Positions 33,650 through 42,648 of a stretch of 64,000 nucleotides of DNA are shown here, one piece after another. The stretch is from CAYZMS01 sp964479625 (GTDB taxonomy: Bacteria; Bacteroidota; Bacteroidia; Chitinophagales; Saprospiraceae), in contig CAYZMS010000008.1 in the NCBI GenBank assembly GCA_964479625.1, positions 62,001 to 126,000 on the forward strand, in the 5' to 3' direction. The stretch's first letter is position 1. Each line of letters opens with the position of its first letter. The position numbers and the translations under genes were made by a program. The notes below the pieces were generated by a model. That model had not been told where the DNA came from and did not search any database. It was given only the letters and a program-made list of their open reading frames with translations.

Positions 33650-36520
33650 ATGAGCAATATGACCAAATTGGAGGAGCCTAAAGTTAAGGTGCAGGAAACT
33701 CTAGAAGTGACTGGGGCCAGGGTGCACAACCTGAAAAATATTGATGTCCGCATTCCACGTAATAAACTGGTAGTCATAACCGGTATCAGCGGTAGTGGAA
33801 AATCCTCCCTTGCATTCGATACTATCTATGCAGAGGGACAACGCCGTTATATGGAAACCTTTTCGGCCTATGCCCGTCAGTTCATAGGAGAAATGGAGCG
33901 CCCTGATGTGGAAAATATCTCCGGGTTGAGTCCGGTCATATCTATTGAACAAAAAACCACCAGCAGGAGCCCTCGGTCCACGGTTGGTACCATTACGGAG
34001 ATCTATGATTTTTTGCGTCTGTTGTTTGCCCGGATCGGAACTGCCTACTCCTATGTGACCGGCAAACCGATGGTGCGCTATTCAGAAGAGCAGATGCGGG
34101 ATAAATTGCTGGAGCAGTTTCACCAAAAGCAGGTTATTTTACTTGCCCCGGTCGTAAGAGGGAGGAAAGGCCATTACCGGGAATTATTCGAACAAGTTCG
34201 AAAACAAGGGTATACCAAGGTTCGGGTGGACAAGGTCATGATCGACCTGGAACCTGGACTTCAGATTGACCGGTACAAAACCCATGATATTGAAGTAGTA
34301 GTCGATCGCCTCCGCATTAGCCCCGATCGTCTGGACCGTATCAATCAATCTTTACAGGCTGCCTTAAAGATGAGTAATGGCTTACTCCTGCTGCTTGAAA
34401 AGGAAAGCAATGAAATTTACGGCTTCAGTAAACACCTGATGGATCCCGAGTCCGGCATATCCTATGAGGAACCCTCCCCAAATACTTTTTCTTTCAACTC
34501 TCCATATGGTGCCTGCCCAAGTTGCAATGGCCTGGGGGTAATTAACCAGGTCGATCTGGATCGGGTCATTCCAGATCCCGGCAAATCCATTAACGAAGGG
34601 GGCATTGTCCCACTTGGGGAGGTACGCGAAAATCTGACCTTTAAACAGTTACGGGCCATTTCAAAAAAGTACAAATTCACCTTCGCTACCCCCATAAAGG
34701 ATATCCCTAAAGAGGCATTGAAAGTGATCCTGTACGGCGGCGATGAAAGCTTTGTTGTTAAACACAGCGATTATTCCTACAACCTGGCTCATGAAGGATT
34801 GATCAAAATGATCGAATACTGGCATGAAAGTACCAGTTCGGAAAAAATCCGCAGATGGGCAGAGGAATTCATGACCATTGCGGTTTGTACGGAATGCGAG
34901 GGTTATCGCCTAAAGAAAGAGTCTCTCCATTTCAAGATCAAAGAAAAGCACATCGGCCACCTTGCGGAGATGGACATCTCCGCCTTATCCAGTTGGATGA
35001 AGGAGATCGAAAACGGCCTCCCCGAACGACAAATCGCCATTGGCCGGGATATCATTAAGGAGTTACGCTTGCGCCTGGGTTTTCTTTTGCATGTAGGGCT
35101 TGATTACCTCAGCCTTAATCGGCCGGCCCGCACCCTTTCCGGAGGTGAAGCTCAACGCATTCGGCTAGCCACTCAAATAGGCTCCCAACTAAGCGGTATT
35201 ACCTACATCCTTGATGAGCCCAGCATTGGCCTCCATCAGCGCGACAATCAACGATTGATCGAAGCCTTAAAGCAGTTAACCAATATCGGAAATACGGTTT
35301 TGGTGGTAGAGCACGACAAGGATATAATGCTAGCCTCCGATTACCTGATCGACCTGGGCCCGGGTGCTGGAAAACTCGGAGGCGAGTTGGTTGGGGAAGG
35401 AACACCGGAAGCATTTTTGAAGCTGGATACCCTTACTGCCGATTATCTCAGTGATAAACTTCAGATAGAAACACCAACTAACCGCCGCAGTGGGAATGGC
35501 AAGTTCCTGAAACTTACCGGCGCCTCCGGAAACAACCTCAAATCAGTCTCCATCGAGATTCCCCTGGGGGTATTTTGCTGTATTACAGGGGTTTCAGGTA
35601 GCGGAAAATCAACTCTTATCAATGAAACCCTTTACCCGATTTTAAGGCAACATTTCTATAAAAGTCTGAAAGCCCCCTTACCTTACAAAAAGATAGAAGG
35701 GCTGGAGCATATTGACAAAGTGATCGAGATCGATCAATCGCCAATAGGGCGGACCCCACGATCGAACCCCGCAACCTACACCGGCGTTTTTACGGACATT
35801 CGGAAGCTGTTTTCCAATTTGCCGGAAGCAAAAATTCGCGCTTACAAGCCTGGCCGTTTTTCCTTCAATGTCAAAGGAGGCCGCTGTGAGGAGTGTAAGG
35901 GATCCGGTATGCGGGTCATCGAAATGAACTTTTTACCCGACGTTTATGTAGAATGTGAAAAATGTATGGGCCGGCGCTACAATCGGGAAACCCTTGAGAT
36001 CCTGTACAAGGGTAAGTCTATTAGCGACGTTCTGGATATGACGGTCAGTGAAGCAGTTACCTTTTTCGAACCTATCCCAAAGATTTATAGAAAATTAAAA
36101 ACCCTGAATGAAGTAGGTCTGGGGTATATTACCCTGGGGCAACAAGCTACCACCCTATCGGGAGGGGAAGCTCAACGGGTCAAATTAGCGGAGGAATTAT
36201 CCAAGAGAGATACTGGCCAAACTATTTATATTTTGGACGAACCAACCACCGGTTTGCACTTCGAGGATATTCGGCACCTGCTGGTAGTTCTTAACCGGCT
36301 GGTCGAAAGAGGAAATACGGTATTGATCATTGAACATAATTTGGATGTGATCAAAGTTGCTGACCACATCATAGATATGGGCCCTGAGGGGGGGCTACGC
36401 GGAGGCACAGTGGTTTGCTCCGGCACTCCCGAGGCCCTCGCCAAAATCCCGGAAAGCCATACCGGGCGCTTCCTCCAAATGGAGTTATCCGGCCAAAAAA
36501 ACCCTCCTTACTTCATTTGA
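33650..36520 (+). CDS. uvrA: Excinuclease ABC subunit A
   Basis: About 956 residues from the ATG at 33650; a further ATG is at 33659 and the open frame reaches 33620. UvrA finds damaged DNA with UvrB in nucleotide excision repair. It has two ABC modules: GISGSGKSS and GVSGSGKST (Walker A), LSGGEAQRIRLATQ and LSGGEAQRVKLAEE (signatures), ILDEPSIGLHQRD and ILDEPTTGLHFED (Walker B). Zinc-site cysteines are visible in CPSCNGLG, CTECEGY, CEECKGSG and CEKCMGRR. In the first zinc module the upstream CxxC half is absent (LMDPESGISYEEP stands there), which I believe occurs in related Bacteroidota proteins. The GH3-type gene follows after 13 bases. Confidence 0.96.
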   Translation: MSNMTKLEEPKVKVQETLEVTGARVHNLKNIDVRIPRNKLVVITGISGSGKSSLAFDTIYAEGQRRYMETFSAYARQFIGEMERPDVENISGLSPVISIEQKTTSRSPRSTVGTITEIYDFLRLLFARIGTAYSYVTGKPMVRYSEEQMRDKLLEQFHQKQVILLAPVVRGRKGHYRELFEQVRKQGYTKVRVDKVMIDLEPGLQIDRYKTHDIEVVVDRLRISPDRLDRINQSLQAALKMSNGLLLLLEKESNEIYGFSKHLMDPESGISYEEPSPNTFSFNSPYGACPSCNGLGVINQVDLDRVIPDPGKSINEGGIVPLGEVRENLTFKQLRAISKKYKFTFATPIKDIPKEALKVILYGGDESFVVKHSDYSYNLAHEGLIKMIEYWHESTSSEKIRRWAEEFMTIAVCTECEGYRLKKESLHFKIKEKHIGHLAEMDISALSSWMKEIENGLPERQIAIGRDIIKELRLRLGFLLHVGLDYLSLNRPARTLSGGEAQRIRLATQIGSQLSGITYILDEPSIGLHQRDNQRLIEALKQLTNIGNTVLVVEHDKDIMLASDYLIDLGPGAGKLGGELVGEGTPEAFLKLDTLTADYLSDKLQIETPTNRRSGNGKFLKLTGASGNNLKSVSIEIPLGVFCCITGVSGSGKSTLINETLYPILRQHFYKSLKAPLPYKKIEGLEHIDKVIEIDQSPIGRTPRSNPATYTGVFTDIRKLFSNLPEAKIRAYKPGRFSFNVKGGRCEECKGSGMRVIEMNFLPDVYVECEKCMGRRYNRETLEILYKGKSISDVLDMTVSEAVTFFEPIPKIYRKLKTLNEVGLGYITLGQQATTLSGGEAQRVKLAEELSKRDTGQTIYILDEPTTGLHFEDIRHLLVVLNRLVERGNTVLIIEHNLDVIKVADHIIDMGPEGGLRGGTVVCSGTPEALAKIPESHTGRFLQMELSGQKNPPYFI

Positions 36521-36533
36521 AAAATCCTTTGGT

Positions 36534-38069
36534 ATGAGCCTACTAAAAAAAGGCATCAATCGAGTTTTTAAAACTTTTCATAAATACCGTTACCACCGGA
36601 TCGAGCAATTTATGAACCAGCCGAGCTTGGTGCAAAAAAGGGTTTTTCAAAATCTGATCTCCCAGGCGACAAATACAGACTGGGGCCGGCAGTACGCTTA
36701 CCGGTCTATTAAAAACCTGGACATCTTTACTGAACGCGTTCCGGTCCATAATTACGATGAGTTAAAACCCTGGTTTTCCAGAATGATGCATGGGGAAAAA
36801 GACGTCCTTTGGCCCGGCCAGGTGCAGTGGTTTTCCAAATCCTCCGGAACTACCGCCGACAGGAGTAAATACCTCCCCGTTTCCTCCCAGCTTTTAAAAC
36901 ACTGCCTTCTCCGGGGCACCTGGGATACCATGACCCTTTTCTACCGAAACCGCCAGGATGCCCGCCAATTCGAATGTAAAAGTATGCTGATGGGAGGAAG
37001 TCTGGAGTCCTTCTCCGCCTACCCAAAAACTATGATCGGTGACGTTTCAGCGATCATGATCGAGCATATGCCCTACATTGGTCGCCCCTTTTTTATTCCG
37101 GATATTCAAACGGCACTACTACCGGATTGGGAGGAAAAACTGGAAAAATTGGCCCAGGCAGGCTTGAAAGAACCTAAAGTGGTCATGATCGGAGGTGTTC
37201 CTACCTGGACCCTAATGCTCTTTCGTCGAATGCTCGAAATAAGTGGAAAAAACCATATGCTGGAGATCTGGCCTGAATTCCAGGTATATACCCACGGTGG
37301 AGTAGGGTTTAAACCTTACCGAGAACAGTTTCAACGCCTTTTTCCCAGCCCTGACATCAGCTACCAGGAGATCTATAATGCATCGGAAGGCTATTTTTCC
37401 GTTCAGGATGACCTGAACCGGGATGATATGCTACTACTGCTGAATAATGGCATATTTTACGAATTCATCCCAGTAGAAGACTGGGAGTCCGATTCACCTC
37501 GTACCCTTCCGATTTGGGAGGTCGAACTCCACAAGCAGTATGCCTTGGTGATCAGCACCTGCGCCGGACTTTGGCGCTATCAATTAGGGGATACCGTACG
37601 TTTTACCTCCATTCGACCTTACCGCATCAAGGTTACCGGCCGCGTACAACAATTCATAAATGCCTTCGGGGAGGAAGTTATGGTCGAAAACACAGACAGG
37701 GCACTTGCCCAGGCTTGTTCAAAGACCGGGACCATCGTCAAGGATTATACCGTTGCACCGATCTATTTCCAGGAAGGACATAGAGGAGGGCATGAGTGGT
37801 TGATCGAATTTGAACAACCCCCGGTTGAATTAACAAGCTTTGCGGCTTTGCTCGATCAGGAACTTCAAAAGATCAATTCCGATTATGCGGCAAAGCGATA
37901 CCGGGATATCGCCTTGAATTCCCTGAGCGTACGGTCCCTTCCAAAAGGTACCTTTGCTCAGTGGATGCGTGCCAGGGGAAAGTTCGGAGGTCAGCACAAA
38001 GTACCTCGACTGGCTAATCACCGAGAATACCTGGAAGAAATAAAGGAATTCGTAGGTAGTCCTACGTAA
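36534..38069 (+). CDS. GH3-family acyl-adenylate/amide synthetase
   Basis: A 511-residue protein of the GH3 family (ANL superfamily). Motifs: WFSKSSGTTADRSKYLPVS near residue 100 (nucleotide loop), VYTHGGVGFKPY, YNASEGYFSVQD near 280 (second adenylate motif) and LWRYQLGDTVRF near 345 with the conserved Asp. Plant GH3 enzymes join amino acids to jasmonate or auxin; bacterial members are widespread in Bacteroidota and their substrates are unknown. It is 13 bases after uvrA, so it probably shares its transcript. Its 3' end overlaps the convergent FAD-oxidoreductase gene by 8 bases. Confidence 0.9.
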   Translation: MSLLKKGINRVFKTFHKYRYHRIEQFMNQPSLVQKRVFQNLISQATNTDWGRQYAYRSIKNLDIFTERVPVHNYDELKPWFSRMMHGEKDVLWPGQVQWFSKSSGTTADRSKYLPVSSQLLKHCLLRGTWDTMTLFYRNRQDARQFECKSMLMGGSLESFSAYPKTMIGDVSAIMIEHMPYIGRPFFIPDIQTALLPDWEEKLEKLAQAGLKEPKVVMIGGVPTWTLMLFRRMLEISGKNHMLEIWPEFQVYTHGGVGFKPYREQFQRLFPSPDISYQEIYNASEGYFSVQDDLNRDDMLLLLNNGIFYEFIPVEDWESDSPRTLPIWEVELHKQYALVISTCAGLWRYQLGDTVRFTSIRPYRIKVTGRVQQFINAFGEEVMVENTDRALAQACSKTGTIVKDYTVAPIYFQEGHRGGHEWLIEFEQPPVELTSFAALLDQELQKINSDYAAKRYRDIALNSLSVRSLPKGTFAQWMRARGKFGGQHKVPRLANHREYLEEIKEFVGSPT

Positions 38070-39195
38070 TAGGTGTTGATTGCTCCAGCAAGGCAATCGC
38101 TAGCCCAAAGGCTAATGTAATTCCCCAATTACCCATTCCGTTGATTACGGTAACCTCCGGTGAGGGGTGAAACAGAATGGGCCTACCTGAATCTGGTTGT
38201 GCAGCAATATCTGACCTAATACTGGAGATACGTGGATTGGGTATCCTGACCAGCTTTTTGACGTATTCTAAAATGAAGGCGACCATCTTTTCCTGTTCCG
38301 CTATGGTAGTGTTAGGTGGATAATTCTTATTATCGGAAATGAATAAATGCCCCCTGGAAGATTGAGAAATAACTACATCTATATTTTGGGCATGAAAGGT
38401 ACTCCAATCCTTTTGAAGGCGCTGGTCGAGCATCTCCAGGCTGTAACAGTCTGAAAAAGAGGGGTAATGAAGCAGGCTTAACCCTCCGGCAAGGCTGGGG
38501 CCAAGTGTCCATCCAGGCCCCTGTGCATCCAACTGCAATAATTGTAATTGAAAGCGCTTAAAAGTGGATTTAAAAAATTCAGGGTACAACAAGCTAAAAT
38601 CTGCTCCATTGCAAACGAAGATCCGTTCGGCCTCCCAGGTCCTTTTTCCATCGCTTAGGCGATTACCTTCCATATGAGCAATGGTGCAGCCATATTCTAT
38701 CTGGATATTTGCTTGCCTCTTAAAGTATTTCAGTAATTGCTCTCTTGCAAGCTTAGGGTCTATAGTCGCTTCCGTATTACTGGAAAGGGCTCCTTCCAAA
38801 CCCACAGGGTTGACCCGCGGGCTCAGGCTCATCGTTTCCTCAGGGGTCAATATTTGATAACGACCTGAACGACTGGAAAGCCTATGAGAGAATTCCTCTA
38901 GCACATGAAGATCTTCCGGATGATAAGCCAGGTGAAGAGAACCACTCGCGGATCCGAAAAAATTTAATGTCTTGGCAAGCTTTAACCAAACCTCCCGGGA
39001 CTGCATTGCCCAGTCAAATGCCTGACCTCGCTGTCCAATGGGCCATACCAGCCCAAATTCCCTAACAGGAGCAAGTTTATCTTCTTCCTTTTTTTCAAAT
39101 ACGACTGGCTTAAGACCTTTTTCCAAAGCAGTGAAAGCCAACGCCAACCCCATAAAACCACCTCCTACAATTGCCAATTCACACTTATTGATCAT
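38062..39195 (-). CDS. FAD-dependent oxidoreductase (DAO family, TIGR03364-like)
   Basis: A 377-residue flavoprotein. The N-terminus CELAIVGGGFMGLALAFTALEKG is the GxGxxG FAD-binding fold, and VREFGLVWPIGQRGQ near residues 45-58 resembles the signature of the TIGR03364 group of amino-acid-oxidase-like enzymes, some of which act in phosphonate breakdown. The C-terminal INGMGNWGITLAFGLA closes the FAD domain. No phosphonate gene is nearby, so the substrate is unknown. The PHP phosphatase gene lies 21 bases upstream on the same strand. Confidence 0.85.
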   Translation of the reverse strand: MINKCELAIVGGGFMGLALAFTALEKGLKPVVFEKKEEDKLAPVREFGLVWPIGQRGQAFDWAMQSREVWLKLAKTLNFFGSASGSLHLAYHPEDLHVLEEFSHRLSSRSGRYQILTPEETMSLSPRVNPVGLEGALSSNTEATIDPKLAREQLLKYFKRQANIQIEYGCTIAHMEGNRLSDGKRTWEAERIFVCNGADFSLLYPEFFKSTFKRFQLQLLQLDAQGPGWTLGPSLAGGLSLLHYPSFSDCYSLEMLDQRLQKDWSTFHAQNIDVVISQSSRGHLFISDNKNYPPNTTIAEQEKMVAFILEYVKKLVRIPNPRISSIRSDIAAQPDSGRPILFHPSPEVTVINGMGNWGITLAFGLAIALLEQSTPIT

Positions 39196-39216
39196 TCATT
39201 TAGTTTTGTAGAGGAT

Positions 39217-40074
39217 TTAGGCAATCCTTTTATGGCTTTTTAAATTTGTAGCCTGCCAGCCATCCCGGGTCAGGACTTGTAATTCGCGGCAGCCCGTTTC
39301 TGTTAAAATAGTTTGGGCCCGTTCAAAACTACTGCTGAGGTCGGCAGGGTGATGGGCATCGGAGGCAAGGTGCAGAGGAATACCCATTTCTACAGCCATT
39401 TCAATAATCCAACGGGAGGGGTAGGGTTCATAGCTATTGTGACCATACATGGCCTTGGTATTAACCTCCAGTATGCATCCGGCTTCCGCTATACATTCGA
39501 GCGTACGGTTAACTTCTCTTTGATACCAATCGTCATCCTCTCCGAAAGCAGGTAGCTGGAGATTCCGCCTGATCCTATCCAAATGGGCAACAATAGAAGG
39601 AGGAGCCGAGCTAACCATATCCCGGACTACCTGAAAATAGCGTTGAATGACCAGGTGAATGTCCCCGTCAAATAATTGGTTCAAACCCGCTTCAAAAACA
39701 GCATAGGAACCATCTATATTCCAGGGTGTCCCGTCCGGAAAAGCATCCACAAAGTGCACTGCTCCGATCGTATAATCCAGGTCGAGTTGTTTTATAAAAT
39801 CCGATTGAGGAGAAATTCGACCGGGAATAAAATCCACTTCAAGTCCACAAAAAATATCTAATTGCGATCGAAAACGCTCCTCAATATCCTTTGCGGCCTG
39901 CCTGTATTGCCTCCATTTCTTCTCATCTATTGTTGCTCCCGGCCCAGGAATGGGGGCATGGTCAGAGAATCCCAAAGCAGAAAAACTCTGCCGGAGGGCC
40001 ACCTGGACATATTCTTCCATGGAGGCGGAGCCATCACTAAAGAAGGTATGGGTGTGATAATTAGTGAGATTCAT
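39217..40074 (-). CDS. PHP-domain histidinol-phosphatase-like protein
   Basis: A 285-residue PHP-superfamily protein of the HisK/HisJ type. Metal-site motifs are visible: NYHTHTFFSDG (HxHxxxxDG) at the start, LGFSDHAP, GLEVDF, IVAHLDRIRR and LHLASDAHHPADLSS (DAH). The family hydrolyses histidinol phosphate in histidine synthesis, although no other his genes are here and many PHP proteins have other phosphoester substrates. It precedes the FAD oxidoreductase by 21 bases and probably shares its transcript. Confidence 0.87.
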   Translation of the reverse strand: MNLTNYHTHTFFSDGSASMEEYVQVALRQSFSALGFSDHAPIPGPGATIDEKKWRQYRQAAKDIEERFRSQLDIFCGLEVDFIPGRISPQSDFIKQLDLDYTIGAVHFVDAFPDGTPWNIDGSYAVFEAGLNQLFDGDIHLVIQRYFQVVRDMVSSAPPSIVAHLDRIRRNLQLPAFGEDDDWYQREVNRTLECIAEAGCILEVNTKAMYGHNSYEPYPSRWIIEMAVEMGIPLHLASDAHHPADLSSSFERAQTILTETGCRELQVLTRDGWQATNLKSHKRIA

Positions 40075-40099
40075 GCCTAAGATCCTTTAACGGAGATGA

Positions 40100-40264
40100 T
40101 TAACCTCCATTCGAAATTCGAATATTCCAATAACTGGAGTCCTGATTGTTTGGTCTAAAGACCAACCGGGCATAGGCACGGAACGATGACCATCGGTCGG
40201 GGGAGTCCTGATCACCGGTCCAAAACTTGCTTGCAAAGGTTTTAGAGAGCCCAATATGGCGAAT
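40100..40264 (-). pseudogene. Possible gene fragment resembling a formylglycine-enzyme-like C-terminus
   Basis: A 54-codon frame without a start codon runs from just after a TGA (40265-40267) to a TAA at 40100-40102. It reads KFWTGDQDSPDRWSS, then SFRAYARLVFRPNNQDSSY and ends WNIRISNGG. The RPNNQDSSYWNIRI end recalls the RPDxRDxxxGFR tail of SUMF1/FGE-sulfatase domains, but the match is by eye and weak. It could be chance coding. Confidence 0.2.
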
Positions 40265-40584
40265 TCACCCATGTTTACTGGTAATTGGAAAATTCACCTT
40301 GGGGAGTTATTTGTTTATGGAATTCTATTAGCTAAGGAACAGATTTGAAAAGAAGCATGCTCCCCATTTACCTTATCCTTCTATTATTTTTCTGTAAATC
40401 GACGGTAAAGAAAGCGTTTAACGCCATGAACTGCTTTATAAGCACGAGTCCCCTGCAAGCAATACGTTTAAATTTATCTCATTAGAAAAGTGTTAAATAC
40501 CCCCTTTTATCAAAATCAACTGCTTTTTTACTTTTCCTGGTCCAGTATTTTAACTAATTTTTCTCCTTTATAAAAAGCCTCCAA
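40265..40584. other. Intergenic region before glgX
   Basis: Together with 40075-40264 this is a 510-base stretch without a convincing gene. It contains the possible fragment at 40100-40264 and a tiny open frame at 40357-40485. The last 80 bases are A/T-rich and probably hold the glgX promoter, but no exact TAnnTTTG box with a spaced TTTG was found. No tRNA or terminator was seen. Confidence 0.5.
40357..40485 (+). CDS. Tiny open frame with lipobox-like start
   Basis: A 42-codon frame starts MLPIYLILLLFFCKSTV. The hydrophobic stretch followed by LLFFC looks like a lipoprotein signal with Cys at 13. The remainder shows no known motif. It may be a small lipoprotein, the stump of a lost gene or chance. 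Confidence 0.2.
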   Translation: MLPIYLILLLFFCKSTVKKAFNAMNCFISTSPLQAIRLNLSH

Positions 40585-42648
40585 ATGAAAAACAATATCC
40601 CTCTATTATCTGGGCTCAGCTACCCATTGGGAGCAACGGTCTATCCAGAAGGCGTCAACTTTTCTATTTTCACCAAATATGCCGAAAAGGTCGAATTACT
40701 ATTATTTGATTCGGAAGACCATAGCCGGCCTCAACATGTTCTGACCCTGGACCTGTTGAAAAATAAAACCTTCTATTACTGGCATTGTTTCATCCCGGGA
40801 TTAAAAGAAGGCCAATTATATGGTTATCGCGTACATGGCCCTTTTGAGCCGGAAAAGGGAATGCGTTTTGACGGGGATAAGGTCTTGCTCGACCCTTACG
40901 CCCGCGCCGTGGTAAGTAACACCTACGATCGGAAGGCAGCCATGGTGGCAGGAGACAACTGCGCCACTGCAATGAAAAGCGTGGTAATTGATCCCAACAA
41001 CTACGACTGGGAGGGAGACAAGTGTTTAAACTATCCTCACCGTAAGTCCATCATTTACGAGATGCATGCAGCTGGTTTTACTAAAAACCCCAACTCTGGC
41101 CTGTCAAAGGAGGAACGAGGTACCTATAAAGGCCTGGTGCAAAAGATCCCGTACCTGAAGGAACTTGGGATTACAACTGTTGAATTACTTCCCGTTCAGC
41201 AGTTTGACCCCTATGATGCTCCAGAAGGCAGGATCAATTATTGGGGCTATTCCCCTATTGGATTTTTCGCACCTCATAATGCATACAGTATCAATCCCAG
41301 TGATCCTCTAACGGTAATCAATGAGTTCCGGGACATGGTTAAAGCCTTTCACAAGGCTGGCCTGGAAGTGATCCTGGATGTTGTTTTCAACCATACTGCT
41401 GAAGGGGACCACAACGGCCCAACCCTCTGTTTCAAAGGGCTCGAAAACCTGGCCTACTATATGTTGGGGCCGGATAAAAGCACTTACCGAAATTATAGCG
41501 GCACCGGCAATACGGTCAATGCTAACCATTCCATTATTCGAAGAATGATCCGCGACTGCCTGCGCCTTTGGGTGTCCGAGTTTCATATTGATGGCTTTCG
41601 CTTTGACCTGGCCTCTGTCCTTTCCAGGTCTCTTGATGGGACCCCATTAGAAGAACCTCCCCTCCTTTGGGAAATTGAATCCGATCCCGTGCTGGCCAGT
41701 TCGAAAATCATTGCAGAGGCCTGGGATCTCGAACAGTATCAACTTGGAAATTTTGTGGGAGACCGATGGGCGGAGTGGAACGGAAAATTCCGAGACGACG
41801 TTCGCGCCTTTATTAAGGGGGATAAGAAACATGTACAACCGCTTTCCAATCGTCTGACGGGTAGCCCCGACCTATTCCACCTACCTGACCGTAACCCCAA
41901 TCGGTCCATTAATTTTGTTACTGCTCATGATGGCTTTACCCTAAATGATCTGGTTTCCTATAATAAAAAACACAACTGGGATAATGGCGAGGAAAACCGC
42001 GATGGTCATAACCACAACCTCAGTTGGAACCACGGAGTAGAGGGGCCAACGGATGACCCTGCTATTCAGGCCCTTCGGTTGAAACAGATCAAGAACTTTT
42101 TCACCATTTTATTGATTTCACAAGGCACGCCCATGCTCAATATGGGAGATGAAGTTCGAAGGACTCAAAACGGCAATAATAATGCTTATAATCAGGATAG
42201 CCCCATAGGGTGGTTCAACTGGGATAAGGTCGAAGAAGAAAAGGAACTTCTGCATTTTGTTCGAAACTTGATTGAGTTTAACCTGCAAACCCCCTTTTTT
42301 CAGGAAAAATCCTTTTGGGGCAGCCACCAGGAAACTGCTTCTCAACTACACTGGCACGGCGTTCACCCGCATATGCCAGATTGGAGAAATAATTCCCATT
42401 CCCTTGCTTATAGCCTCCACAACCCGGAATTCAAGGCTGACCTGTACGTGATCATGAATGCCTATTGGGAACAGCTCCAGTTCCAATTGCCAGGCACAGA
42501 CCTTTCGCAAGGGCGGGAATGGCATTTGATTATCAATACGGCACTTTCCGGGCCCGACGATTTCACCTCTCCGGATGCAGCTAAAAAATGGGATAGCCCC
42601 GTAATAGATCTTGAGTCGAGGTCTGTAGTTGTTTTTATTGGCCGCTAA
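40585..42648 (+). CDS. glgX: Glycogen debranching enzyme GlgX (isoamylase-type, GH13)
   Basis: A 687-residue protein with an N-terminal CBM48 domain (SYPLGATVYPEGVNFSIFTKYAEKVELLLFD) and a GH13 barrel. The catalytic motifs are visible: LDVVFNHTAEG near residue 267, DGFRFDLASVL near 336 (nucleophile Asp), IIAEAWD near 376 (acid/base Glu) and INFVTAHDGFTLNDLV near 446. It cleaves alpha-1,6 branches of glycogen or limit dextrins. No other glycogen gene is nearby. Its stop overlaps the 3' end of porQ (convergent) by 14 bases. Confidence 0.94.
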   Translation: MKNNIPLLSGLSYPLGATVYPEGVNFSIFTKYAEKVELLLFDSEDHSRPQHVLTLDLLKNKTFYYWHCFIPGLKEGQLYGYRVHGPFEPEKGMRFDGDKVLLDPYARAVVSNTYDRKAAMVAGDNCATAMKSVVIDPNNYDWEGDKCLNYPHRKSIIYEMHAAGFTKNPNSGLSKEERGTYKGLVQKIPYLKELGITTVELLPVQQFDPYDAPEGRINYWGYSPIGFFAPHNAYSINPSDPLTVINEFRDMVKAFHKAGLEVILDVVFNHTAEGDHNGPTLCFKGLENLAYYMLGPDKSTYRNYSGTGNTVNANHSIIRRMIRDCLRLWVSEFHIDGFRFDLASVLSRSLDGTPLEEPPLLWEIESDPVLASSKIIAEAWDLEQYQLGNFVGDRWAEWNGKFRDDVRAFIKGDKKHVQPLSNRLTGSPDLFHLPDRNPNRSINFVTAHDGFTLNDLVSYNKKHNWDNGEENRDGHNHNLSWNHGVEGPTDDPAIQALRLKQIKNFFTILLISQGTPMLNMGDEVRRTQNGNNNAYNQDSPIGWFNWDKVEEEKELLHFVRNLIEFNLQTPFFQEKSFWGSHQETASQLHWHGVHPHMPDWRNNSHSLAYSLHNPEFKADLYVIMNAYWEQLQFQLPGTDLSQGREWHLIINTALSGPDDFTSPDAAKKWDSPVIDLESRSVVVFIGR

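Noticed and set aside
40087..40272. 61-codon frame upstream of the PHP gene
   Set aside because: No motif; the neighbouring frame on the same strand looks more like coding remnants.
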